From: Janthinobacterium agaricidamnosum
Lineage (GTDB): Bacteria > Pseudomonadota > Gammaproteobacteria > Burkholderiales > Burkholderiaceae_D
Length of the DNA stretch: 64,000 bases
Assembly (NCBI RefSeq): GCF_003667705.1
Contig: NZ_CP033019.1
Span: 3,596,001 to 3,660,000 of the forward strand
Direction of reading: 5' to 3'
Shown: in pieces, positions 34,422 to 42,780 of the stretch
How the letters are laid out: each line of letters opens with the position of its first letter
Numbering within the stretch: position 1 is the stretch's first letter
Made by a program: the position numbers and the translations under genes
The notes under the pieces: generated by a model
What the model was told of the DNA's origin: nothing
What the model saw: the letters and a program-made list of their open reading frames with translations, nothing else
Databases searched by the model: none

Positions 34422-36734
34422 CTAATCGAGCGTGCGCGCCACGCGGAAGCCCACGATGTCGTTCGACAGTACGGTGGAAAAACCGTTGCGCAGGGCCGAG
34501 CGCAGGTAGCGCGGGTGGTACAGCCACGAGCCGCCGCGCAGGATGCGCCGGCTGCTGTCGCTGCCCTCTTCCCATGCGCTGCCATCGACGGGCGCGCCTT
34601 CGTAATTGTCGTGCACCACGTCCTGCACCCATTCCCACACATTGCCATGCATGTCGAACAGGCCCCAGGAATTCGGCGCGAAGGTGCCCAGCGGGCTGGT
34701 GCCGCCCCGGTACACGCCGCGCGGGCCGCCGTTGTAGACATACAAACCGTCGTAGTTGGCTTGCTCGGTGCTGATCGTGTCGCCCACGTTGAAGGCCGTG
34801 CGCGTGCCGGCGCGGCATGCGTATTCCCATTCCGCTTCGCTGGGCAGGCGGTACTTGCGCCCGGTACGCTCGCTGAGCCACCCCAGATACAGCTGCGCGT
34901 CATTCCAGCTCACGCCCACCACCGGGTGCTGGTCGTTCTGCACGAAGCCGGGATTGTCCCAGTCCGTCTCGGAACCGCCCGCCCAGCCGGTCGCCTTGAC
35001 GAAGGCGCGCCATTCGCCCACGCTGACGGGGTGACGCGCCAGCGCGAACGGGCGCTCGATGCCGACCCAGTGCTGCGGCATCTCGCGCTCGAGCCAGGCC
35101 TGTTGCGAGCCGGCCTGGATGGCGGCCTTGTGTTCCGTCTCGTGCGCGCCCATCTGGAAACGGCCGCTGGGAATGAGCACCAGTTCCGGCCCCTGTCCCG
35201 AGCCATCGAGAAAATCGTCACGCAAGACGCCTTCCGCATTGGGCACCGGTTCCACGTGTTCCGCTTCCGGCGCCGGCGCGGATGCCGGCGCGGGGACAGC
35301 GGCCGCGGCGGCGCGGCTGGCCTCTTCGCGGCGCGCGCGTTCCTGCTCGGCGCGGTAGGCTGCCTCCGCCTTGGCGACGATGGCCTTGCGCTGCAATTCC
35401 TGGTGTTCCTGCAAGGCGGTGGCGGCATCGGCTTCGCGGCGCGCGCGCAGCTGGCCGCGCAGCGCTTCCTTGCGCAGCTTGCGCGCCTCTTCCGCTTCGA
35501 AATGGCGCTGCGCCTCCTGCTCGCGGCGCAGTTTGTCCAATCGCTGCTTTTCCAGCGCCGCCGCCTGGATTTCCGCCTTGCGGCGCTGGTCCAGTTCTTC
35601 CTGGCGCGCACGTGCCTCTTTGAGCGCCGCCTCGCGGGCCTGTTCGGCGGCCAGCGCCGCCTCCTTTTGCTGCTGCGCCGCGCGCGCCTGCTGCTGGCGC
35701 GCCTGCTCCGCCAGTTCTTCGGGCGACGGCCCGGCCGCGCGCTCCAGGTTTTCCAGCAAGGCTTGCACCGATTGCGGACGCAATTCCGGCGTCAGCGAAA
35801 ACCCGTTCTGCAGCACCTGCCACTGCTGCGCGTTGAGCGCTTGCGGCGCCGACGGCAGATGGCTGGCGCTGCGCGCGTCGTCGAACGGCATGCGCCCTTC
35901 GAGCATCTGGTAAATCATCACGGCCACCGCATACACGTCCAGGCGCGGGCTGGGCTGGCGCTGGTTGGCGCCGGCCTCGGGCGCCCGGTAGCCGTGCGTG
36001 CCCGCATTCGGCATGTCCAGTGCCAGGCTGCTGTCCGCATTGCGCACGCGCGAAGCGATGCCGTAGTCGAGCAGCTTGACGTCGCCTTTCGCCGTCAGGA
36101 AGACATTGCCCGGCTTGATGTCGCGGTGCACCAGCTTGTGCTTTTCCCACGCATACGACAGGGCGTCGGCCACCGGCTGCAGCAGCTGCTGCACCGTGGA
36201 CAGGGGCAGCGCGCCCTCGCGCGCCAGATAATGCTCGAGGTCTTCGCCATCGAGGCATTCCATGATGATGAAATAGCTGGCCGTGGCCGGGTCCTGCGCC
36301 CACTCGTAGACGCGCACGATGTTTTCATGCGCGAGCTTCCTCGCCTGGGTCGCTTCCTCGATCAGCAACTTGGCATGCGTGGCGCTTTGCGTCAGCTGCG
36401 GCGGCAAGATCTTCAGCGCCACCATTTCGCTGCTGCCCAGTTCCGCGTGCGTGGCCAGGTCGGTCGCTTGCCACACCTGCCCCATGCCGCCCGTGCCGAT
36501 CAGCCGTTCGAGCCGGTAGCGGCGGTTCTGCGGGCCGATTTCCTGGCCCGTCATGAAGCCCAGCTCCGTGCCCTGGCGTACGGGCAACGGCGCGGCCACG
36601 GGAGCGGCGCCGGGCGGCGCGTACTCGGCGTCGAGGATGGCGTTCTTGCGGCGTTCAAATTCCTGCTCGCTGAGCAGCCCGTCGTCGTGGAGGGCGCGCA
36701 GTTCCCGCAGTTTGTCTCGTGCTTTTTGCATCAT
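34422..36734 (-). CDS. Ser/Thr protein kinase fused to a cysteine-less FGE-like domain
   Basis: A 770-residue cytosolic protein. Domains in order: SHOCT-like (3-38, LHDDGLLSEQEFERRK); kinase (about 72-332); Ala/Glu/Arg coiled coil (335-490); Pro/Ala linker; FGE/sulfatase-modifying-like domain (about 520-770). Kinase residues are intact: GTGGMG loop (80-85), K108, HRDIKPGN (D205) and a DYG in place of DFG (223-225). The FGE-like part has the family core (LPSEAEWEYACRAGTRT, DMHGNVWEWVQDV). Its end reads GGSWLYHPRYLRSALR, where active enzymes have two copper-binding cysteines (LCHxSYC pattern), so oxidase activity is unlikely and a binding role more plausible. No membrane segment. The ATG at 36734 lies 19 bp after the SPFH gene stop, so the two form an operon. 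Confidence 0.9.
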   Translation of the reverse strand: MMQKARDKLRELRALHDDGLLSEQEFERRKNAILDAEYAPPGAAPVAAPLPVRQGTELGFMTGQEIGPQNRRYRLERLIGTGGMGQVWQATDLATHAELGSSEMVALKILPPQLTQSATHAKLLIEEATQARKLAHENIVRVYEWAQDPATASYFIIMECLDGEDLEHYLAREGALPLSTVQQLLQPVADALSYAWEKHKLVHRDIKPGNVFLTAKGDVKLLDYGIASRVRNADSSLALDMPNAGTHGYRAPEAGANQRQPSPRLDVYAVAVMIYQMLEGRMPFDDARSASHLPSAPQALNAQQWQVLQNGFSLTPELRPQSVQALLENLERAAGPSPEELAEQARQQQARAAQQQKEAALAAEQAREAALKEARARQEELDQRRKAEIQAAALEKQRLDKLRREQEAQRHFEAEEARKLRKEALRGQLRARREADAATALQEHQELQRKAIVAKAEAAYRAEQERARREEASRAAAAAVPAPASAPAPEAEHVEPVPNAEGVLRDDFLDGSGQGPELVLIPSGRFQMGAHETEHKAAIQAGSQQAWLEREMPQHWVGIERPFALARHPVSVGEWRAFVKATGWAGGSETDWDNPGFVQNDQHPVVGVSWNDAQLYLGWLSERTGRKYRLPSEAEWEYACRAGTRTAFNVGDTISTEQANYDGLYVYNGGPRGVYRGGTSPLGTFAPNSWGLFDMHGNVWEWVQDVVHDNYEGAPVDGSAWEEGSDSSRRILRGGSWLYHPRYLRSALRNGFSTVLSNDIVGFRVARTLD

Positions 36735-36753
36735 CTGGGGTGAAACGCTTCCA

Positions 36754-39093
36754 TCAAGGCTGCAGGGCGACACCGCAGGCGGCGCAGAATTTATCTTCCG
36801 GGTGACCCGCGCGCTGCGCATGGCCGTTCTTGCAGCGGGCCGGCGCCGATGCCGGTGCGGCGGAGGCAGAAGCCGCACCCGGCTGCAGCGCCTGCGCCAC
36901 GGCCACGCCCAGCTGCGCCTGCGCCGACAGGCCGTGCGCGTGCGCCGCGTTCTGCAGGTTGATCAGGTCGAGCTGCTGGCGCCGTTCGCGCTCCGCCTGG
37001 CCTTCCAGGTAGCTGCGCTCCTGCGCCACGCTGTCCTGCGCCATGCGCAGCGCGTCCAGCGGCGCGACGCTGTTCTCGGCCGCCGCCAGCGCCGCCAGCG
37101 CGTGGATCTGCTCGGCGCTCATGCCCGCCTGCAGCTGCACTTTCAGTACTTGCGCCAACGCGGCCGCGTTCTGCCCGGCGGCCATGGCCACCTTGCCCGT
37201 GTCGCTCAGCGAACCGATTTTCTCGATGCGGTCGATATCGATGCGCGCCAGTTCGGCCGCATGCGCCTGCTGCGCCAGCAACGCCTCATATTCTCCCTTC
37301 CAGCGCGCGTAATCGCTTTCGCGCTGCTGCGCCATGGCCAGCAAGTCGCGCTGCCATTGCGCTTCCTGTTCCAGCTGGCGCAGCTGCTGGCGCTGTTCCT
37401 CGATGGCCAGCGCGTCGAGCTGCGCCAGCTGCGATTGCTGCTGCAGCTGGCGCGCGTGCACGCCGTCGGCCTCGATGGTGCGCAGCAGCTTTTCCTGCTG
37501 CGCGACGGCCTCCTCGCGCGCGCCGCCGCGCCGCAGCGCCGCCACCTTTTCCGCGATCTCCGCCGCCTGCACCTGGGCCGCTTCATCCTTGTGCGCCTCG
37601 GCGCGCAGCAGTTCGCGCTGGCGCGCCAGCTGCATCTGGTCTTCCCACTCCTGCACCCGCTCGGCCTCGCGCTTGCGCGCCGCGTTCGCCAGCATCAGGC
37701 CCTGCCAGGCCGCCTGGTGCTGCTCCGCCTCCAGCTGCGCCTCGCGCTGGGCCGCATCCGCTTCCGCCTGGCGCAGGCGCGCCAGCTGGGTGCGGCGGCC
37801 CGTCTCGTCGTCGATCAGCAGCGCGCTTTCCACCTGCTGCGCGATCGACTGCAAGTGGACCTGGTGGGTAAAGCGCTGCTGCGCCATCTGGATCTGTTCG
37901 CGTCCATGCAGCTGCGACAATTCCAGCTCGCTGCGCATCTTGATGGCGGCCAGCGCGCGCACGTGTTCCCAGTTGGCCGCTGCATCGGCGCGCTGCGCGC
38001 CCTTTTGCGCCAGTTCCTGTTCCAGCTCGCCCAGCGCCAGCGCGGCGCCATGGTCGAGCGCCTGGCGCCGCGACTTCGCTTCCAGGATGCGGCCATACAG
38101 GTCGATCTGGCGTCCGCGCAGCGCTTGCAGGCGTTCTGCCTCCTGGTGGCCCAGTTCCGCCTTTTCCAGCGTCGCGTCCTGCCGCAGTTCGGCGCGCCGG
38201 TGCGCGTGGCGCGCCGCCAGTTCCTCGCGGCGGATGCGCTGCCATTCTTCCTCGTCATACAGCTGGTCGAGCTGCTTCATGCGCTCCAGGCTGTGCTGTT
38301 CCAGTTCCTGCGCCGGCAAGCCGCCCAGCCACAGGGTGCCGATGCTGGTGCCAGCATCGCCCTCGCCCGCGCGCTTGTCGTGTCGCAAACTGAGCGTTTC
38401 CACGCGCGCCACGGCCAGGCCGGACGGCGCCAGGCGCTGCGTCAGGGCCGATTGCAGGCGCTCGTTCAATTCGGGCCGCAGGTCGCCATTCGCGTCCATC
38501 TCGCGCAGTGCGCGGCTGCCGATGAATTCCAGCGCGATCTGGCGCACGGACGGCAGCAGCAAGGCGTGCAGGTGGGCGCGCGTGACGGCGCCCGGCGCGC
38601 GCATGAACTGGCGCGCGAACGCATCGGGCTGGCCCAGCGCGATGTCCACGCGCAGCGCGGCGGCGACGTCCAGCAGCTCCGTGCTGGCCAGGCCGGGCAG
38701 ATCGAATTCCAGGCTGACGGCGTCGGCGCGCGCGATCAGCACTTCGGCCGGGCGCGCCGGCAGCAGCGCCGGCAGGCGCGCGAAGAAGGCGGCGCTGTCG
38801 TAGTCGCCAGCCGGTATCAAGGTGAAAGCGTCCGATTGCACGATCCAGGCGCGCGACTCGGCGGGCACCTGCAGGCGGCGCGCGGCGCTGCCGAACAGCG
38901 AGGACAGTTCGCGCACGCCGAAGAACAGGGCCAGTTGCCCATCAGCAAGATGCCATTGATTGGCATGCAGCACCGCGTCGCTGTCGGGGGCGCCCAGCGA
39001 CAAGCCGCATTGCGCGCAGTAGCCGGCGGCAGCGCCGTTCTTGTGCTCGCAGCGCGGGCAGCGGGCGCCGCCAAAACCAAACAATTGGAACAT
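36754..39093 (-). CDS. Double-zinc-ribbon, SPFH-like, coiled-coil protein
   Basis: A 779-residue protein. An N-terminal zinc ribbon (C12-P-R-C15...C26-x2-C29) and a C-terminal one (C754...C770-x2-C773) flank the rest. Residues about 50-260 resemble an SPFH/band-7 domain (QVPAESRAWIVQSDAFTLIPAG, then VDIALGQPDAFARQFM). About 265-560 and 590-700 are Gln/Glu/Arg/Ala coiled coil. SPFH domains scaffold membrane-bound or oligomeric assemblies. No membrane helix is seen. A GGAG site precedes the ATG. It is the first gene of the operon with the kinase, so it is a likely partner or substrate. Function unknown; the domain assignment to SPFH is by pattern and needs a profile search. Confidence 0.85.
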   Translation of the reverse strand: MFQLFGFGGARCPRCEHKNGAAAGYCAQCGLSLGAPDSDAVLHANQWHLADGQLALFFGVRELSSLFGSAARRLQVPAESRAWIVQSDAFTLIPAGDYDSAAFFARLPALLPARPAEVLIARADAVSLEFDLPGLASTELLDVAAALRVDIALGQPDAFARQFMRAPGAVTRAHLHALLLPSVRQIALEFIGSRALREMDANGDLRPELNERLQSALTQRLAPSGLAVARVETLSLRHDKRAGEGDAGTSIGTLWLGGLPAQELEQHSLERMKQLDQLYDEEEWQRIRREELAARHAHRRAELRQDATLEKAELGHQEAERLQALRGRQIDLYGRILEAKSRRQALDHGAALALGELEQELAQKGAQRADAAANWEHVRALAAIKMRSELELSQLHGREQIQMAQQRFTHQVHLQSIAQQVESALLIDDETGRRTQLARLRQAEADAAQREAQLEAEQHQAAWQGLMLANAARKREAERVQEWEDQMQLARQRELLRAEAHKDEAAQVQAAEIAEKVAALRRGGAREEAVAQQEKLLRTIEADGVHARQLQQQSQLAQLDALAIEEQRQQLRQLEQEAQWQRDLLAMAQQRESDYARWKGEYEALLAQQAHAAELARIDIDRIEKIGSLSDTGKVAMAAGQNAAALAQVLKVQLQAGMSAEQIHALAALAAAENSVAPLDALRMAQDSVAQERSYLEGQAERERRQQLDLINLQNAAHAHGLSAQAQLGVAVAQALQPGAASASAAPASAPARCKNGHAQRAGHPEDKFCAACGVALQP

Positions 39094-39393
39094 GTGTGAC
39101 TCCTGATGAGAATGATTGCGTGCGCGCTGGCTACCGTAGCGATTCTAGCAGGAGCGCCGGCGGCGCACGCTACACCGCGCAGTATCAAATAATGCCACGC
39201 GGCAAGTACATTCATATGCACGGATACAGGGCTAATTAGGCCTCAATTCAAGCGGTCGCCCGCGCAGGCATTTCAGCGCCGTTTTTTTGCAGGCCATCCC
39301 GCCAAAACCACGGCTGGTCGCATGCGCATGGCGGGCCGGCGGGCGCTTGGCTACAGTGCATGCATACCCACCCGCCACACGAAAGGAACGATC
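39094..39393. other. Intergenic region, no gene seen
   Basis: About 300 bp between the divergent SPFH gene and the 82-residue gene. It should hold both promoters. A weak -10-like TAGAAT for the SPFH gene is at 39142-39147 (minus strand), with no clear -35. No coding frame has a ribosome site. Confidence 0.5.
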
Positions 39394-39642
39394 ATGAACA
39401 CGCAAAAAAACGCCCTGAAAAACATGGAAGCCATCTTCACCGTCGCCGTCGCCATCGCCTGCGGTGCCAGCTATGCCAGCTTCACCAGGCCACAGGCGGC
39501 AGAAACCGGCAATACGGCGCAGGCGAACGCCATCCCCGTCGTCGTCGTCAGCGCCAAGCGCCTGACGGAACAGGAAAAGAAAATCTCGCTGATCGAGGAA
39601 CGCCAGGCCTTGCTGGGCAACACCACCGCCAGCGCCCTGTGA
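39394..39642 (+). CDS. Small exported hypothetical protein
   Basis: An 82-residue protein. The N-terminus (MNTQKNALKNMEAIFTVAVA) contains a hydrophobic stretch up to about residue 30 that could be a signal or anchor. The rest is short and polar, with the motif PVVVVSAKRLTEQEKK. The ATG at 39394 has GAAAGGAA upstream; the longer open frame lacks support. Function is unknown. Confidence 0.7.
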   Translation: MNTQKNALKNMEAIFTVAVAIACGASYASFTRPQAAETGNTAQANAIPVVVVSAKRLTEQEKKISLIEERQALLGNTTASAL

Positions 39643-39746
39643 GTCACCGATGCTGACCCCACGCCGCCTGGCGCCAGTTTGAATGCGACCGCGCCAGGCC
39701 GCCATTTGTATCGGCCACGGATACACGGACACACAGCATTGTGTCA

Positions 39747-39805
39747 ATTGTAATAAGTTGAATCAAAGGCGAAAAACCGCCGGCAAGCGCCTATAGTCCA
39801 TTTCA
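39747..39805 (+). promoter_or_regulatory. Putative promoter/operator shared with 22894-22955
   Basis: ATTGTAATAAGTTG (39747-39760) and TATAGTCCA (39792-39800) reproduce the elements upstream of the glycine-zipper gene, with spacing 45 instead of 48 nt between starts. The half-sites TTGTAATAAG/TTGAATCAAA are again 10 bp apart. Confidence 0.55.
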
Positions 39806-39830
39806 CGCAATCACCGAAATGGAGCACATC

Positions 39831-40586
39831 ATGAAACCCATCACACTCTACGCAGCAGCCATGCTTGCCATCAGCGCCGCAGCCTTCCTGCCCGCGCAGG
39901 CCATGGCACAGAATCAGCTCGGCGTCAGCATTGTCGTCGGCAACGCCCCGCCTCCGCCACGGTTTGAAAGCGTGCCGGCACCGCGCGCCGGCTATGTCTG
40001 GGCGCCAGGCTACTGGAACTGGGATGGCCAGCGCCATGTGTGGAACGACGGAGAATGGCTGCGCGAACGCGGCGGCAACCAGTACCGCCGCGCCGCCTGG
40101 ATACAAGAGAACAACCGCTGGCGCCTGGACCGTGGCGGCTGGGTCGCCGCACAGGTGCAGCCGGTGCGCTATGACGACATCCGCATCGCTCCGCCGCCGC
40201 CGCGCCGCGAAGCCATCCCGCGCGCCCGCCACGGCTACGCCTGGGTGCCCGGCCACTGGGAATGGCGCAGCCAGCGCTACGCCTGGACACCTGGCGTATG
40301 GATCGCCGAACGCCCCGGCTACGTGTATGCGCCGCCCGCATGGAACCAGCGCGACGGCCGCTGGCAGATGGAGCAAGGCCGCTGGTCGCCACGCGGCCCG
40401 AACGGCGACCGCGACCACGACGGCATCCCCAACCGTTATGACCGCGACAATGGCAACCGCCACGACCGTGACGGCGACGGCATCCCCAACCGCTATGACC
40501 GCGACAACGGCAACCGCCACGACCGCGACGGCGACGGCGTTCCGAACCGCGACGACCGCCGTCCCGATAATCCCCATCGCAATTAA
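39831..40586 (+). CDS. Exported YXWGXW-repeat protein with Asp-rich C-terminal repeats
   Basis: A 251-residue protein. It has a signal peptide ending AQAMAQ and several W-rich repeats of the YxWxxGxW type ([36 protein letters not shown]). The tail has three 19-residue units of D-R-D-x-D-G-I-P-N-R. These resemble the calcium-binding thrombospondin type 3 pattern DxDxDG. The ATG at 39831 follows AATGGAGCACATC. Likely periplasmic or surface located; function unknown. It carries the same upstream element as the glycine-zipper gene. Confidence 0.85.
   Translation: MKPITLYAAAMLAISAAAFLPAQAMAQNQLGVSIVVGNAPPPPRFESVPAPRAGYVWAPGYWNWDGQRHVWNDGEWLRERGGNQYRRAAWIQENNRWRLDRGGWVAAQVQPVRYDDIRIAPPPPRREAIPRARHGYAWVPGHWEWRSQRYAWTPGVWIAERPGYVYAPPAWNQRDGRWQMEQGRWSPRGPNGDRDHDGIPNRYDRDNGNRHDRDGDGIPNRYDRDNGNRHDRDGDGVPNRDDRRPDNPHRN
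40407..40577 (+). repeat. 57-bp tandem repeat inside the YXWGXW-protein gene
   Basis: Three units start at 40407, 40464 and 40521, each coding 19 residues. The first two are nearly identical, the third is diverged in its second half. The repeat is in frame, so changes in copy number would alter the protein tail without shifting the frame. Confidence 0.85.
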
Positions 40587-40603
40587 TATGCAGCCGTAGT
40601 CCG

Positions 40604-40640
40604 GACAAGGCCACCCATCGCGGTGGCCTTGTCATTTTCC
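40604..40640 (+). terminator. Terminator after the YXWGXW-protein gene
   Basis: GACAAGGCCACC (40604-40615) pairs with GGTGGCCTTGTC (40622-40633), a perfect 12-bp stem with a 6-nt loop, followed by ATTTTCC. The T-run is short. Confidence 0.75.
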
Positions 40641-40701
40641 GGACACATCCGTGTATTAACATCGCGCGACGATCAATCACACTGCGCGAGAAAGATTCAC
40701 G

Positions 40702-41730
40702 ATGGCGATGGAAACTGCCGGTTTTACCTACGGCTCGGACACCTCGGGCCTGGTCTGGGGCTTCCTGTTTGGCCGCGAGGCGCAGCCGCTGGCGCTCGAC
40801 TCGACGGCCGCGCTGGCCTGGCTGGCCGATGGCGCGGCGCGGCCGGCGCAGGAATTCGTCTGGCTGCATTTTAATTTGTCGCATGCGGCCAGCGAAAAAT
40901 GGCTGATGACGCACACGCAGCTGGCCGACGAATTCTATGAAACCCTGCACCAGGGTTCGCGTTCCACGCGCATCGAGCAGGCGGAAAACACCCTCATCGC
41001 CGTGGTCAACGATGTGGTGCACAATTTCTCGTTCGAAGCGTCGGACATTTCCACCATGTGGGCCAGCGTGGCGCAAAACCTCGTCATCACGGCGCGCCGC
41101 GCGCCGCTGCAGTCGATCGAACGGCTGCGCCAGGCCGTCATCAAGAACCACGAACCGATCCGCTCGTCGGTGGAACTGCTGATCCACCTGCTGCGCGACC
41201 AGGCCGACGTGCTGGTCAACATCGTGCGCGATGCCGTGGCACGGGTCGACGATATCGAGGATCACTTGCTGGCCGGGCGCCTGGTGCCGAAACGCGAAGA
41301 CCTGGGCGCCATGCGGCGCGTGCTGGTGCGGCTGCAGCGCCTGCTGGCGCCGGAACCGGCCGCCCTGTTCCGCCTGCTGCAGCGTCCGCCCGCATGGGTG
41401 TCGGAACTGGACAGCCTGGAACTGCGCCAATCGACGGAGGAATTTTCGGTGGTGCTCAGCGATATGTCCTCGCTACAGGAACGCATCAAGCTGCTGCAGG
41501 AAGAGATCGCCGCCAGCGTCAACGAGGAAAACAGCCGCAGCCTGTTCGTGCTGACCATCGTCACCGTGCTGGCCTTGCCGATCAATATCATCGCCGGCAT
41601 GCTGGGCATGAATGTGGGGGGTATCCCGCTGGCCCAGCATCCGCAGGGCTTCTGGATCATCGTCGCCATCATCGTCACATTTACGGTCGTGGCGGGATGG
41701 CTGGTGGTGCGCGTGCAGCGAAACAGTTAA
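40702..41730 (+). CDS. CorA/ZntB-family metal ion transporter
   Basis: A 342-residue protein. A large cytosolic N-terminal domain (to about 275) is followed by two membrane helices, with the signature GMLGMNVGG between them. The N-terminal WLHFNLSH motif and the GMN loop place it in the CorA family; ZntB-type zinc transport is the best guess over magnesium. It ends in a short basic tail. It stands alone, after a terminator. Confidence 0.9.
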   Translation: MAMETAGFTYGSDTSGLVWGFLFGREAQPLALDSTAALAWLADGAARPAQEFVWLHFNLSHAASEKWLMTHTQLADEFYETLHQGSRSTRIEQAENTLIAVVNDVVHNFSFEASDISTMWASVAQNLVITARRAPLQSIERLRQAVIKNHEPIRSSVELLIHLLRDQADVLVNIVRDAVARVDDIEDHLLAGRLVPKREDLGAMRRVLVRLQRLLAPEPAALFRLLQRPPAWVSELDSLELRQSTEEFSVVLSDMSSLQERIKLLQEEIAASVNEENSRSLFVLTIVTVLALPINIIAGMLGMNVGGIPLAQHPQGFWIIVAIIVTFTVVAGWLVVRVQRNS

Positions 41731-41786
41731 TTTCCGTCCTGGCACGGCCTGGCAGGCGAACGGCAGGCGCCGTCCGCCGTCATTGC

Positions 41787-42215
41787 TTATCGGTGGTACT
41801 CGCCGGCCCGTTCAGGCTGATAGACGATTTCCTCGATCTTGACCTTCACCACGCCGCCCGGCATGGGCCAGGCGATGCTGTCGCCCACGGACAGGCCCAG
41901 CAGCGCGCTGCCGACGGGCGCCAGCACGGAAATGCGGTCGGCCTGGCCTTCCACATCCTTCGGATAGACGAGCGTGAGGCAGAATTCCTCCTTGTTTTCC
42001 ACCGTGAAGCGCACGGTGGAATTCATCGTCACGACGGTCGGGGGAATCTCTTGCGGTTCGAGCACCTCGGCGCGGCCCAGCTCATCGAGCAAGGCGGCCT
42101 TGTCCGGCGATAAGTTATTACCCAAGGCATACAACAACGCTTCCAGTCGTTCCAGGTCTTGTGACGACAAAATAATTTTTGGTTTTTTTTCCAAGATATC
42201 CTCACTATTGATCAT
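41787..42215 (-). CDS. rnk: Nucleoside diphosphate kinase regulator Rnk
   Basis: A 142-residue GreA/GreB-like protein. The short N-terminal part (KPKIILSSQDLERLEALLYAL) is followed by the FKBP-like C-terminal fold (TMNSTVRF, VLAPVGSALLGLSVGDSI). It lacks the long coiled coil of GreA and is the right size for Rnk, which binds RNA polymerase. The start is MINSEDILEKK at 42215. It is convergent with the transporter gene. Confidence 0.88.
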   Translation of the reverse strand: MINSEDILEKKPKIILSSQDLERLEALLYALGNNLSPDKAALLDELGRAEVLEPQEIPPTVVTMNSTVRFTVENKEEFCLTLVYPKDVEGQADRISVLAPVGSALLGLSVGDSIAWPMPGGVVKVKIEEIVYQPERAGEYHR

Positions 42216-42378
42216 TAGGGCGGCGTCCGGTTTTGCTGGCGGCGACTTGCTTGGCCGCGGCAGACAAAACAAACAGCATCAGAACGTCCATCATCAGCGG
42301 ATTATGGACGAACTCGCGAAGCAAGGCCATAGCGTTCGCGCATTCTTCATTAAAATTTATTAAAATCAATGACTTGCA

Positions 42379-42507
42379 ATGGCCGACACAGTCAAAAAGT
42401 TAATCCGTGCCGGAATGGCCGGGCACATTGAAGTTATTCTTGGCGGTATTTTGTTTACCTTCAGCATGTTTTTAGAGAAAAAAACCGGCAGGCAAAAAAA
42501 GGATTAA
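42379..42507 (+). CDS. Candidate 42-residue membrane peptide
   Basis: ATG at 42379, TAA at 42505-42507. The peptide starts MADTVKKLIRAGMAG, has a hydrophobic core (IEVILGGILFTFSMFL) and ends in a very basic tail (EKKTGRQKKD). The layout of a basic-flanked single helix is plausible for a small membrane protein. No clear ribosome site is seen, and base composition is AT-rich compared with its neighbours. Support is weak. Confidence 0.4.
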   Translation: MADTVKKLIRAGMAGHIEVILGGILFTFSMFLEKKTGRQKKD

Positions 42508-42649
42508 ACTTCAGTATGTATTATTAGAAAGACACGCCCGCCTTTTCCGCCTGTCTTGTCGCCTTGTCTGCCGCCAGCGGTGCCCGGCATGGATACTAAA
42601 TTGCCGCACGCCCTGTACTTTCACGCTGCAAAATGACAATATGTCGGCC

Positions 42650-42669
42650 TTAGCAACACTTAGCAACAC
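42650..42669 (+). repeat. Perfect 10-bp tandem direct repeat TTAGCAACAC
   Basis: TTAGCAACAC at 42650-42659 and again at 42660-42669, about 110 bp upstream of the GGDEF-EAL start. Repeats spaced by one helical turn are typical of response-regulator sites. Confidence 0.6.
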
Positions 42670-42780
42670 GTTGAGAGTTCCGGCTCACTTCGGTTTTCTT
42701 CAGACTGGAACGTAAAGTATGGCAGGGCGAGGCGCGATCACACGGGGCGGCGGCAAGCGGGGCCGGCAGGAGGAAGCGTC

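Larger units (their letters stand above)
42216..42780. other. Intergenic region with a small frame and a direct repeat
   Basis: About 565 bp, AT-richer than its surroundings, between rnk and the GGDEF-EAL gene. It holds a candidate 42-residue frame (42379-42507) and a perfect 10-bp tandem repeat (42650-42669). I see no other gene. Confidence 0.5.

Noticed and set aside
33912-36743. 943-codon plus-strand open frame
   Set aside because: Antisense to osmC and the kinase gene; the kinase motifs on the other strand are unambiguous.
36553-39099. 848-codon plus-strand open frame
   Set aside because: Antisense to the coiled-coil SPFH-like gene; it merely mirrors its biased codons.
40407-40577. CRISPR-like or mobile repeat array
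   Set aside because: The repeats are contiguous, in frame and coding; there are no spacers.
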